Source of the DNA: Nonomuraea thailandensis
GTDB taxonomy: Bacteria; Actinomycetota; Actinomycetes; Streptosporangiales; Streptosporangiaceae
Assembly: GCF_024172165.1 (NCBI RefSeq)
Contig: NZ_JAMZEB010000002.1
Span: 4,795,501 to 4,859,500 of the forward strand
Length of the DNA: 64,000 nt
Direction: 5' to 3'
How positions within the stretch are numbered: position 1 is the first letter of the stretch; the number at the start of each line of letters is the position of its first letter. A program made the translations under genes and the position numbers. The notes beneath the pieces were generated by a model, which saw only the letters and a program-made list of their open reading frames with translations, made no database searches and was not told the DNA's origin. Shown piece by piece: positions 15,299-24,901 of this stretch.

Positions 15299-15640
15299 AT
15301 GGTTCTCATCTCGCGGCCTCTGACCGGTGTCGGTACGCTGGCCGTCGCGCTGTGTCTCAGCGCATGCGGCGGTCAGCCGGTCACCTCCCGCGAGATCTGC
15401 GACAAGGCTCGTCCCCTGCTCTCGCAGGTCGCCAACACCGATGCCGCCACCTATGGAGCCCATGCCGATGAGTGGCACCAGATCATCGACATGGCCAAGC
15501 AGGCGGACAACCCCGACTTGGCGGAGTTCGCGGAGCTCGTCGACGCGAGGTCCCGGAACTCGCCCAACTACTACAGCCCCCTGCGCCAAATCGGAGAGAC
15601 GGCGTGCGAAGGCGAGAAGCCTGACGAGGATGACGCCTGA
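15299..15640 (+). CDS. Small secreted lipoprotein of unknown function
   Basis: A 113-residue protein. A hydrophobic signal segment (residues 8-17) ends in the lipobox LSAC with the acylated cysteine at about residue 20, so the mature chain is probably anchored outside the membrane. The ATG at 15299 has a good AGGAAGGA ribosome binding site and gives the lipobox the right spacing. The mature part is acidic, with a DEDD-rich tail, and matches nothing I recognise. It is divergent from the two-component genes and may belong with that sensor system. Confidence 0.75.
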   Translation: MVLISRPLTGVGTLAVALCLSACGGQPVTSREICDKARPLLSQVANTDAATYGAHADEWHQIIDMAKQADNPDLAEFAELVDARSRNSPNYYSPLRQIGETACEGEKPDEDDA

Positions 15641-15887
15641 TGACCATGCCGCTCGCCGTCTTCATCCCCCAGCAGCGTGGCTGAGGTCCGGATGTCCTCA
15701 CGCGTTGGTCTCCGTCTGTCCTTGGCGTCACCGCCCGTTCTCGCGCTGACCGACGTCATCGCGGGCTCGGCCGGTGCCGCCGCCTCAGAATCCGCATGGG
15801 AAATGACCGGCCAGCCGAGCACCTGGTGCCCGGCACCGGTCGTCTTCGTCATCAGCGCACCATGGACCTCAAGTCGAAGAACCGGGA

Positions 15888-17393
15888 TCACCTGGTGATG
15901 ACCACGTTCTTGAACAGACCCACGTCCTTGAGGTCGAGGTCGACGATCTTGGCGCTCCTGGGAACTCTCCTGAAGGCGGCGTAGCCTCGTGTGCTCTTTC
16001 CCGCGTACAGAAAGGCGTCGGGGGGCCACACCGAGCAGGCGCAACGACCGTCTTCGATCATCGGGGTGAAGGGAAACGGCTGGTCGGGCAGGATCAGCTC
16101 GATCCCATCGGTCGTCATTCCGCCTTGCTCGATCAGATGGTACAGATTGATGGTGGCTTGAGCGTCATCGTTCCTGACCGTGTATCGCAGCATCACATTG
16201 TCGCCTTGCCAGGCGAGAGAGTCGATCTGAAGATGCCCGCGGACCTGCTCCCCGCGTGCGTTGGTATGGATGAACAGGCGCCCTGTCTTCTGGGTGCCCG
16301 GTGTGCCGGCTCCCGTCGCGTCGGGCGTGCTCGCGACCGCCGGCCCCGTGATGGTCGTGGTCGCGATGGCTGTCGTCGTCGTGGCCGGTGAGGCCGTCGC
16401 AGGGCTCTGCTGCCATGGACGGAACACGGCCGTCCACACGCCTGCCGTGATCGCGACGGCCACGGCGGTGGCGATGGCGGGCCGCACCCATCGGCGAGGC
16501 GGCCGAGGAGGCGACGGCGGGGGCTCGTCCGGCGCGACCAGTGGCGTCCAGGCGTCACTGACGGCCCGGGTGGCGGCGATCGTGGTCGCTCGCTCGCGGC
16601 CCAGCAGGTGGTCCAGCAGTTGCTGGGCGGAGGGCCGGTCGGCCGGATCCTTGCGCAGGGCGCGTGCGACCAGCGGGCGCAGCCGCTCGTCCAAACCGTC
16701 CAGGACGGGTTCGTGGTGAGCGATCCGTAGCAGCACCTGCGGTATCGGACCGGTGCCGAACGGCGGTCGCCCGATCCCGGCGTAGGTCACCACACACCCC
16801 CAGGCGAAAATGTCGCCGGCTGACGTGAGGATGCCACCGTTGGCCTGCTCGGGGGCCATGTACGCGGGCGTGCCCGAGATCACCGCGGACTGGGTGGCGT
16901 CGGGCTCGACGATGCGGGCGATGCCGAAGTCGATGACGCGCGGGCCCACGGCGCTGAGGAGGATATTGGACGGTTTGAGATCACGGTGCACGACGCCGAC
17001 CTGATGAATGGCGGCCAGCGCGGTGGCGACCCCGACCGCGAGCGCCTCCAGATTGGCTCCCTCCATCGAGCCGTGCGCGGCGACCACCTCCGACAGGTCC
17101 GGACCGTCGACGTACTCGGTGACAAGGTAGGCGACCTTCCCGTCGATGCCCGCGTCCAGCACCGGAGCAGTACAGAAGCGCGCCACCTGCCGGGCGGCCT
17201 GCGCCTCCCTGGCGAAACGGCGGCGAAAGCCCTCGTCATCGGCTAATTCAGGCCGTAGCACCTTCACCGCCACCAGCCGGAACTGGGCGTCCTGCGCCAG
17301 ATGGACGATGCCCATGCCGCCCTGCCCCAGCTTGCGCACGATCCGGTACGGGCCGATCCTCTGGGACTGGTCCTCTTCCCCTTGCGCCGTCAT
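15888..17393 (-). CDS. Membrane Ser/Thr protein kinase, PknB type with extracellular domain
   Basis: A 501-residue kinase. The N-terminal catalytic domain shows GQGGMG (near 23), VAVKVL, HRDLKPSNI, DFGIA and YMAPEQA. A proline-rich juxtamembrane stretch leads to one membrane helix (about 313-330). A Thr-rich linker follows, then an extracellular domain of about 130 residues with CACSVWPPDA and a C-terminal VDLDLKDVGLFKNV. That last domain resembles the orphan fragment at 11556-11750. There are no PASTA repeats. The ligand is unknown. Confidence 0.9.
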   Translation of the reverse strand: MTAQGEEDQSQRIGPYRIVRKLGQGGMGIVHLAQDAQFRLVAVKVLRPELADDEGFRRRFAREAQAARQVARFCTAPVLDAGIDGKVAYLVTEYVDGPDLSEVVAAHGSMEGANLEALAVGVATALAAIHQVGVVHRDLKPSNILLSAVGPRVIDFGIARIVEPDATQSAVISGTPAYMAPEQANGGILTSAGDIFAWGCVVTYAGIGRPPFGTGPIPQVLLRIAHHEPVLDGLDERLRPLVARALRKDPADRPSAQQLLDHLLGRERATTIAATRAVSDAWTPLVAPDEPPPSPPRPPRRWVRPAIATAVAVAITAGVWTAVFRPWQQSPATASPATTTTAIATTTITGPAVASTPDATGAGTPGTQKTGRLFIHTNARGEQVRGHLQIDSLAWQGDNVMLRYTVRNDDAQATINLYHLIEQGGMTTDGIELILPDQPFPFTPMIEDGRCACSVWPPDAFLYAGKSTRGYAAFRRVPRSAKIVDLDLKDVGLFKNVVITR

Positions 17394-17445
17394 GACAGCC
17401 CTCGATGGCCTCGCCGTTTGTCAGCACACATCGCCGCGGGTGTTC

Positions 17446-17913
17446 CTACGAGGAGGCATGGGGGCGGACGACCACGCTGTCGGCGATCTTGTCGTGCAGG
17501 CACTGCCGCAACGGCCTGTCCCAGAGGCAGAGCGCGACATTCACCACGCTGATGAAGGGCAGCAGCCACATCACCGCGTGCGACAGATGCCGCAGCAGGG
17601 CACGCCCATAGCTCAACCGGCGCCCGTCACGCACTCTTGTCACCCGCAGGCCAAGGAGCAGCTTGCCGGGCGTGCCACCCCATCGGCTGGTGGTCGCCGG
17701 TGAGTAAGTCGTCAGAATCAAGACGATGACCGCCCAGAAGCTCAGGTTCACGACGGGGGCCCAGGAGCCGTCCGCTGTCGGCCAGATCACGATCAGGAGC
17801 GCCAGGAAGGCGCTCACGGCGACGAGATCCACAATGGCGGCGGTGAGACGCAGCCCCAGGTGCGCCACCGGCACCGGAGTCAGGCGTAAGGAATGACGGA
17901 AATCGCTGAACAC
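17446..17913 (-). CDS. RDD-family membrane protein
   Basis: A 155-residue membrane protein with the RDD pattern: an R-x2-A-x2-VDLVAV first helix, a second helix (LSFWAVIVLILTTY), then GGTPGKLLLGLRV and a third helix near the C-terminus with DRPLRQCLHDKIADSVVV. GTG 17913 with an upstream GGGAG is preferred over an ATG 26 codons upstream. The family's function is poorly defined. It lies 52 bp upstream of the kinase gene on the same strand, so the two may be cotranscribed. Confidence 0.75.
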   Translation of the reverse strand: MFSDFRHSLRLTPVPVAHLGLRLTAAIVDLVAVSAFLALLIVIWPTADGSWAPVVNLSFWAVIVLILTTYSPATTSRWGGTPGKLLLGLRVTRVRDGRRLSYGRALLRHLSHAVMWLLPFISVVNVALCLWDRPLRQCLHDKIADSVVVRPHASS

Positions 17914-18329
17914 GTGCGCTCCCAAGGCCGTCGAGGACGCTGGTGACGTCCGCCTGCACGGTATCCAGGAGCTGGTGTTCGGTGCGTCCACTCAGGGGCG
18001 GAATCCGGCCTTGGACTTCCGCGGTATACCTGTCCAACCAGCGGTCGGCCCCATGCCTCGCCGGCCACGGGCGAGACTCCGAGGTGAGGGCCTGCTGTGC
18101 AGCGCTCGTGGACCTCTGCGGTACTTCGCGTCTGCACCTGCGAGGACGACGCGCCATACGGGCCGGCGGGGCACGCGCGGCTTGCGGGTCCCCGTGATAG
18201 GCGAAGGTAGTCGGGGAGCACAGGAGCCTGTTGCGGCGCACCAGGCGACGGTGCAGGAACCTGTGGCAGGAATCTGGGATGAAGACGCGCCACGGGTACG
18301 GTTGCAGGGCTCAGGCAGGTGGGGATCCA

Positions 18330-18634
18330 CCACACGATGTCGATCCCGGCCGTGCGCATGCTTGGCCATCGCTGTGGCGAGTTCGTCGACGCGGGGGTCG
18401 TCCGGTTCCCACTCGGCGGCGCGCCACATGCGCTCGACCGAGCAGACGTACTGAGGGTCGTCGAGGGCGCGCTCGGCCCGGGGTGAAGCCGAGATCGGCG
18501 GCCACCTTGTCCAGCTTGGCGAGCACGCGGTCGGGCAGCAGGGCCCGTTCGCCTTGCTTGTGGTAATGCCGCACGGTCTTCACCGTGACGCCGGCGAAGG
18601 CCGCCGCCTGGCCGATCGTGACGCCGTCCGTCAT
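18330..18634 (-). pseudogene. Frameshifted MerR-family regulator
   Basis: The first 28 residues (MTDGVTIGQAAAFAGVTVKT then VRHYHKQG) are a typical MerR helix-turn-helix. The reading continues as LAKLDKVAADLGFT and then breaks. The regulator-like continuation DDPRVDELATAMAKHAH appears in another frame about 150 bp downstream. At least one frameshift separates them, so the gene is inactive unless sequencing errors explain it. Confidence 0.65.
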
Positions 18635-19535
18635 CGGCCGGCCAGCTCGCGAACCGCGCGTATGTGCTGGTAGGCGAATCAGGGGTGTCAGCCGGGGCCG
18701 TCGTCCGGTAGGGAATCAGGGGCCCACCCCTGGCCTCGCCCTTGGGGGCGTGCAGGTGCGGCGCGGCCTCGGCGGTGCCGACCACGGTGGCCAGGGCGAT
18801 GCCGGGGCTGGAGTGCAGATGGGATCGCTAGTCCAGCCAGGTGGGGTCGGCGGCCGGCACTGGGCGGCGTCCGTCCCGGTAGAAAGGTGATCTTCTTGAC
18901 CGCCATCATAGCCGCTCACATCACAGAGCGGACGCCTCCGCCGATGTATGCGGGACTACACCGTCGGCGGGGTACGCTCCCGATTCCGGACGGCAAGGCA
19001 TCGCGCTGATGACTGGTGGAGGCGACCCCACGGGAACGGCAGAGACTTCCGGGGCGCAGGCAGCTCATCTGGGCGCACCAGACCCAGCGATGGTGGCCGT
19101 TCCTCAGGCCGGACGGTAAGGCCGTCCCCGGGAAGATGACCGTGGGTGATGAACGCGTTCGTGTGGAACTGCACCTGCGAAGCCCTCTCCACAGCCTTGA
19201 ACATCAGCCAGCTCGAACCGGGACCACGCGAAGATCGCCTCACAGGAATCTAGCAAAGCACTACGAGGGTGGACTACGCCTACCTCCACGGTACGACCAA
19301 ATATCAACCCCTGGTTGACGCGCCGCCATGTCGTCTCGGGATACCTTCGTTGGTGCCCCCCGTTTCCTGGTCACGATCGGAGCATCGCGCGGACGGCCCG
19401 CATTGATAGGGCTGTTCTGCTTGGCGGCACCATGGCCCGATGGCGACAAGGAAGGGGAACGATCATTCTCCTCCCTGCGGGCTGACGGCACCGGTCAGAC
19501 GGATGGTTCCAGTGTGAAAGCGGGGTAGAGACACC
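18635..19535. other. No recognisable gene
   Basis: About 900 bp with only short open frames that lack ribosome binding sites and family features. It lies between a decayed regulator and a hypothetical membrane-anchored protein, and it is somewhat less GC-biased than its surroundings. Confidence 0.5.
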
Positions 19536-20225
19536 GTGCGCCTGCCACAATCGCTGAAGCGACTCGGGTCGACGATCAAACTCCTTTTCGACCCGTCGGA
19601 AAAGAACAAATACCTCATCGCAGTCCTAGCCGCCCTCGCCGCCGGCGTGTCGGCGTTTGCCGCGGTGGCGCTGCGCCCACCTGCGCAAACGCCGTCGGTG
19701 CCCGGCCAGACGCAGCCGGTGTCGCCTGAAACCGGGGCCGAGGCCTGGATCCAGAGCATGAACCGCATGTGCCAGGACGCCGAGAGGAGTCTGAACACCG
19801 CATGGGAGCGGGCCCAGCCTTTGCTCGACACCAATCCGGGGAAAGTCGCTCAGATGTCCCGTGAGGACTTGCTGGACCGTCTACGCGAAATAGTCCAGGC
19901 CATCAAGGACGTTGCCGTGGCGGGTAACGTGGCAGCCAATCGTATCGCGGCGGCGAATCCACCCGCCTCCTTACGAGAACAAGTGCACGCGGCGCTGGAC
20001 ACGCTCAACACCAGTGGCACAAAACTTACTGCCCTGGCGCTGACGCTGGAGAACATCACCACCTCCAGCGCCTCCCCTCCTGGACCGCTGGGTATCCCGG
20101 ATATTACTTCGCTGTCCGCGATCAGCCGGTTGACCGAGGCGGAGACGCTGTTCGCGGACATGAAGACCGCCTTCCAATCTCTGGCCGTCACCGGGCCCTC
20201 CTCCTGCGCCACCGTCCTCACGTGA
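19536..20225 (+). CDS. Hypothetical single-pass membrane protein
   Basis: A 229-residue protein I do not recognise. A basic N-terminus (LKRLGSTIKLLFDPSEKNK) leads to one membrane helix (residues 27-44), then a Pro/Thr-rich stretch and an alpha-helical outer domain rich in Ala, Leu and charged residues, with two cysteines (near 79 and 225). The GTG start has only a weak purine-rich site. It could be a secreted regulatory or envelope protein; no function is assigned. Confidence 0.6.
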   Translation: MRLPQSLKRLGSTIKLLFDPSEKNKYLIAVLAALAAGVSAFAAVALRPPAQTPSVPGQTQPVSPETGAEAWIQSMNRMCQDAERSLNTAWERAQPLLDTNPGKVAQMSREDLLDRLREIVQAIKDVAVAGNVAANRIAAANPPASLREQVHAALDTLNTSGTKLTALALTLENITTSSASPPGPLGIPDITSLSAISRLTEAETLFADMKTAFQSLAVTGPSSCATVLT

Positions 20226-20619
20226 TGACTCGGTTTCGAAGGCACAACCCAGGCGTCGTGTCGGGTCGTGCCGGGGCGCCCTGTCGTGACATCCGGGCGG
20301 GACTACGCCTGGCCACCGTCCCCGCGGCCGACGCCGGACTCCTGGGGAGCCGCCCGCCTCATTCTTCACAGTCACCGGTGACCGGATCGAGCGCAACGTC
20401 GTCCTCGCCGATCCCGCTGGTTCTCCGGTGACAAGTGACAGCGTTCGCTGCTCTGCTGCGACAGCGATCGCTTCAGCTGCGAGGTGATGTCGCTGCGAAG
20501 GAGCAGCGCCCGAGGGCTCGTGGTGAGAGCGTTGACCTGCCTGGCGGCGTGAACCCTGGCGGCGGCCCTTGATCCCGGCAAGACCCGTTCTGTCGGACCC
20601 ACCTGTCAAGATCGCCCGC
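20226..20619. other. No recognisable gene
   Basis: An intergenic stretch of about 390 bp between two hypothetical genes. Only short overlapping open frames are present and I see no hairpin terminator of note. Confidence 0.5.
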
Positions 20620-21645
20620 ATGAGCACGCCACCCCCCACGTCCGCGAGAGCGGATGTGCACGTGAGCCACCATCAGATGCTGGTGAACGACGAGACGCTC
20701 GCCGACCATCCGTCCCACGTCCCCAACGGCCTGACGGCGTCGGCCCCGGGAGCGGCGGTGATCCGCACCGGCATCCACACCGGAGTCGTGGACGTCACGG
20801 TGCAGCTCGCCGACGCGCCCCCTGCCACCACGGCGGAGGGATGGGACGAGGTGGAGGAGGTGGAGCTGATCACCTTCACGGGCGAGATGCGGCTGCGGGG
20901 CCTCATGGGTCACCTGCCGGAGGCGCTGCCCAACCTCACCCCGCACGGTCCCGGCCGCTACGGCATGCGGGTGCACGCGCGTGGCCGCGACATCGATCCC
21001 TGCGCCGTGCCCAGCGTGCCCTTCGAGTTCTACCTGGTCACGATCTGGCCCATCGAGGTGGGGCCGAAGGCGCGCGCCAGGCTCGGCGTGGGCGTCCCGG
21101 AGGAGCTGGGGCTGCCGGACAAATCCGCCGAGATCAGGCGCTGGGCCCGGGAACACGCGCGGCCGGAGAACGAGCCGGGACGTCCGGCCGGGCACGTCGC
21201 ATCCCCTCTGCCACCCACACCCGTCATGGGCACCGCACGGGCGATCGAGCATCGGCTGCGGATCGTCAACCCCTACCAGGAGCCCACCACCGGACCCGCG
21301 CTGCCCGAGGGCCTGGTCGCCGCCGCTCCGGACGTGGTGGTCATCAGGACGCTCAAGGGCCGGGGCGCGGTGGGGGTGCACGTGCGCTGGGATCTGTCCG
21401 GGGCCCGCGGGCCCGTCTCCCGGTGGGAGAAGGTGGAGGAGATCGAGTTCGTCACGACGACCGGCATCATGCAGATCGAGGGCATGCAAACCCGCGACGG
21501 ATCGCCACCTCCCAACCTGACCTATCAGGGCGCTGGACGCTACGGCCTGCGCGTCCATGGGCGAGCGCGGCCGGGTGGCGGGCTGTCGAACCGGCCCGGC
21601 GAGTCGTACCTGCTGGTGGTTTGGCCGATCACGCTCGGAGCCTGA
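20620..21645 (+). CDS. Hypothetical protein with an internal domain duplication
   Basis: A 341-residue protein made of two related halves. Each half runs through HQMLVNDE or YQEPTTGP, a variable stretch, AVIRTG or VVIRTL, then EVEEVELITFTGEMRL matching KVEEIEFVTTTGIMQI, PNLTPHGPGRYGMRVHARG matching PNLTYQGAGRYGLRVHGRA, and finally FYLVTIWPI matching YLLVVWPI. A proline-rich linker (about residues 170-210) joins them. ATG 20620 is preferred over an upstream TTG. There is no signal peptide. The fold may be a beta-sandwich; I do not recognise the family and assign no function. Confidence 0.65.
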   Translation: MSTPPPTSARADVHVSHHQMLVNDETLADHPSHVPNGLTASAPGAAVIRTGIHTGVVDVTVQLADAPPATTAEGWDEVEEVELITFTGEMRLRGLMGHLPEALPNLTPHGPGRYGMRVHARGRDIDPCAVPSVPFEFYLVTIWPIEVGPKARARLGVGVPEELGLPDKSAEIRRWAREHARPENEPGRPAGHVASPLPPTPVMGTARAIEHRLRIVNPYQEPTTGPALPEGLVAAAPDVVVIRTLKGRGAVGVHVRWDLSGARGPVSRWEKVEEIEFVTTTGIMQIEGMQTRDGSPPPNLTYQGAGRYGLRVHGRARPGGGLSNRPGESYLLVVWPITLGA

Positions 21646-21856
21646 CACGTCGGCGCTGCACGCCCCTGGCAGCAATCCAGTCGTGCCTCCGGCTGGCGCT
21701 TCTCACCAACGTTCCAGGCCCGATCACTGTCCAAACCAACCGACGAACGCTTGTGCCGTGAAAGGCAGAGCGGCTCGCGGGGGCGATAACTACTGATCGT
21801 GGTGTAGCAGACAAGGGCGTTGTGCTCGGCCATGGGTTGAGCAGGGACGTGGTTCG

Positions 21857-23885
21857 TCAACGTTGCCGGAGCGTCCGGCTGGCGCGCTCCAGGTCATCTC
21901 TCGCGGTCCTGGTCAACTTCTGCTCGGGACCCATGACGGCTTCGAGTCGGTTCGCGACCTGTTCGTATTCGGTGAGCGCGTCCTCGGTCCGTCCCGCCGC
22001 CTCGTACGCCGCTGCCAGGCCATGCCGTGTGATCAGGGTGTCGGGATGGTCGGCCCCCAGCACTGTCGCTGCCTCTGCGCAACGTGTTCGTACGTGTGGA
22101 CGGCCTCGTCCGGCCTGGCCGCCGCCTTGTAGGCACCGGCCAGTTGCCCTTCGATGACCAAGGTCTCGGGGTGGTCCGCGCCGAACAGTCGCTCGTGATC
22201 GGCGATCAGCTGCCGGAACAAGATGATCCCTTCTTCCGGCCGGCCCGCCTCGACCTTGGTGCAGGCCTGGAAGAACCGCGCTCCGAGCAGGGTCGCGTGG
22301 CCGGGGGCGAGCACCCGCTCCTGGTCGGCCAGCACCTGATCCAGCAGCGTCAGCGCCTCGGACGCCCTGCCTGCCTTCGTGTACGAGAACGCCGCACAAG
22401 CGCGTGACCACAACGTATCCGGGTGATCGTCGCCGAGGATCCTGGCGCGCTCGGCCTCGGCGCGCTGATACAGCGCCGTGGCCTGCAACGACCCGTCCTC
22501 GGATGCGTGGGCGAGGTCGTGCAGAGCGGTGAGCGTGTCCGGATGGTCGGAGCCCAGGAGTTTCTCACGTCCGAGAGCGACGGCTTCGGCGATCGGGACG
22601 GCCCGGACCTGGTCGTTGAGGTAGATGAGATGGCTGGCCACGGCCCGGCGGACGTGCAGCACGACCGCGGCTGCCGCCCGGACCTGCGCTGGTTCGTCGT
22701 CGTGAAGCTGCTCGACGGCCTCCCACAGGGCTGCCGAGTGGTCGGCCACCGTCGTGATCGTCGGGAACTTCCGCCAGGTGTCCTGGTCGGTGACATCCTC
22801 GACGACCACACGCAGCCGCCGGGCGGCAGACTCGATCATCGCGGCCAGGGTGCCGTCACGCGCAGCCTGGTCGCGTACCGCACGCCGGACCAGGCGGTGA
22901 ACGAACGCCGTCGTGTCGTCGCGGCTGAACGTGACCAGCGATCGAGCCCCCAACTCGGCCAGAGCGCCTTCCGCCCGCGGGTCGAGCAGGTCGAGCCCGA
23001 CACCAGACGTCGACAGCACCGACAGCTCGCCGAGCAGTCGCGCGGCTGCGGAGCCGATCGCCCTCACCGACAGCATGATGGCCTGCGAGACCCCTCTCGG
23101 GTACGGCTCTCCCCGTGGCCGGGCAAGGACCACCTCGATGGGCGTGGCGCGCAGCCGAACAAGATAGGCGTCGCAGGACAGGCGCGGCGGACCGGCCAGT
23201 GTCGCGGCGGCGATCGCCAGGGCCAGTGGCAAGCGGCCCAGTTCCTCGGCGAGCGGCCGGAAGCCGCCGCCGTCGCTTGTGCCCACGCGCGTGCAGAGAT
23301 ACCTCACCGCCTCGTCCTGGCTGAACTGTTCCACCGTGACCAGTGTCGCCAGCCGTTCGAATGAATGATCATTTGTGGTGATCAGTACGCGTGCCCGGCC
23401 GTGCGAGGGGAGCAACGGCGCGAGCACGTCGGGATCCGTCGCGTTGTCGGCCACGACCAGGTACGGCTCACACCGCTCCTGGAGCCAGCCTCTGACTTTG
23501 CGCGCCACGGTCGCCGCGTCGTCGGCATCGCTGCGTAACCCGAGTTCGGCAGCCATGCCGCCGCCACGTGGCGCGCGGCGAACACCTGGTGGACGCGCTC
23601 GCCCAGCTCCGAGCGCGGTTGGAAGGCCTTCGGCTCGCGGGGCACTTCACCGATCACCGCAGGCACCGGGCGCGGATCGCCCTTCGGCGCAGGCAGCGGG
23701 CGGGCCCTGCGGTCCGCCTGCCCGGCCCAGATGGCGAGCGGGGTTCCCGGGAGAAGGACGACCAGCCCCACGACGATGCTGGTGACATCCAGTCCGAGCC
23801 CGCCCGCGGCGCAGGTCCACCAGGCCATGCCCCCGGCGAGCGACGGCACCACCGCCGCGGTCGCGACTTTGAGCCAGCGCGGCAT
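21857..23885 (-). pseudogene. Broken NB-ARC/TPR (STAND) ATPase gene
   Basis: The remnant starts well, at ATG 23885 with AGGAAGGG before it, with two hydrophobic segments and the GEVPREPKAFQPRSELGERV block that normally precedes a P-loop. The P-loop itself is missing: after HQVFAARHVAAA the frame changes and resumes at VAAELGLRSDADD. The NB-ARC core (VLITTNDHSF, GRLPLALAIAAA) and TPR repeats (ILGDDHPDTLWSRACAAF) follow. A second frameshift near 22065 moves the last repeat (VLGADHPDTLITRHGLAAAY) into another frame. A related intact protein is encoded at 42373-44517. Such proteins are signalling or defence switches; this copy cannot bind ATP normally. Confidence 0.75.
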
Positions 23886-24207
23886 CTCCGCCCTTCCTGC
23901 TCATGGACGTTTCTGTGATGCATCGGAACGCGTACTCGATGAGTGTCACATGCTGCCGGCCGCTTGTCGCTGGACGGACAGGCGACCGGACGGCTGGTCA
24001 GCAGCACGCGTTCCCCGCCGCTCAACCCCCGACGGCACAAGCCCAAGGTTCGGTGTCACAGGACATCCGTGAAGCGGTGACGGTGCGCTCTCGATGCGGT
24101 TGATGTGTCCTTCCACCGGGGCGTTCTCAGGTTCGCGCAGCCATGCGTCGTGGACTGTGCGTGATGGTGAATGCCGAGGCCGGGGCTCAACCGGCTTCCG
24201 CGTCGCC
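23886..24207. other. No recognisable gene
   Basis: A gap of about 320 bp between the broken STAND gene and the tetR gene. No coding region or clear terminator is visible. Confidence 0.5.
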
Positions 24208-24807
24208 TTACATATGGTGAGCGGCGAGTCCGATGGCCGGAAGGATGGCCTGGTCGACGATGTCGGCCAGGTCCGCGTCGCTCGGAGGCGTGCCGTCCAG
24301 CAGGCGCTTGGTGACCAGCGCCTCGCCGATGTCGGCGACCACCGGGGTGAGCAGGGTGGCGGAGAAGTGGCCACGATCCGCGTAGTGCTGCAGCACCGTG
24401 CTGGTGAACGTGCCCCCGCGGCGGGCGAAGACGTTCTCGAAGAGCGCTTCGGAGATCTGTGCGGCACCCAGGGGATCGGTGAGGATGGCCGCGACCGCTC
24501 GGCCCGCCGGGCTGAGCATCCAGGCGCGCATGAGCTGGAGGGATCGGATCAGGTCGCCACGCAGATCGTCGGCTCCCGGGGTGGGTTCCTCGACCGGGTG
24601 CGCGTGGTAGAGCGCGTCCAGGAGAACCTCGATCGGGTCTGACCAGCGGCGGTACAGCGTGGTACGGGCGGTCGCCGCCCGCCTGCCGATGCCTTCCATG
24701 GTCAGCCGGCCAACGCCGACCTCCAGCACCTCTTCGAGCGCCGCTGCGTGGATGGCGTTGGTCACTTCTTCGGCGCTCCGCCGGGTCCGGCCGCCGTGAT
24801 CTGCCAA
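24208..24807 (-). CDS. TetR-family regulator
   Basis: A 199-residue repressor-type protein. The N-terminal helix-turn-helix reads LTMEGIGRRAATARTTLYRRW (residues 35-55), and the remainder is an all-helical ligand-binding domain. The start is a TTG at 24807 with AAGGGG upstream; no ATG fits the domain boundary. The nearest palindromic operator candidate is at 26446-26483, upstream of the glycosidase gene. A DUF418-like fragment next to that site hints at an original TetR-DUF418 pair. Confidence 0.85.
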   Translation of the reverse strand: MADHGGRTRRSAEEVTNAIHAAALEEVLEVGVGRLTMEGIGRRAATARTTLYRRWSDPIEVLLDALYHAHPVEEPTPGADDLRGDLIRSLQLMRAWMLSPAGRAVAAILTDPLGAAQISEALFENVFARRGGTFTSTVLQHYADRGHFSATLLTPVVADIGEALVTKRLLDGTPPSDADLADIVDQAILPAIGLAAHHM

Positions 24808-24901
24808 TCGTCGCCCCTTGTTCGGCCCCAGGGCCGCATCTTACTAGTGGCGGAGGTGGGGGCACGGCGACCGGCCGGGCCGCCGGCCGCAGTGGCAGCG
24901 G

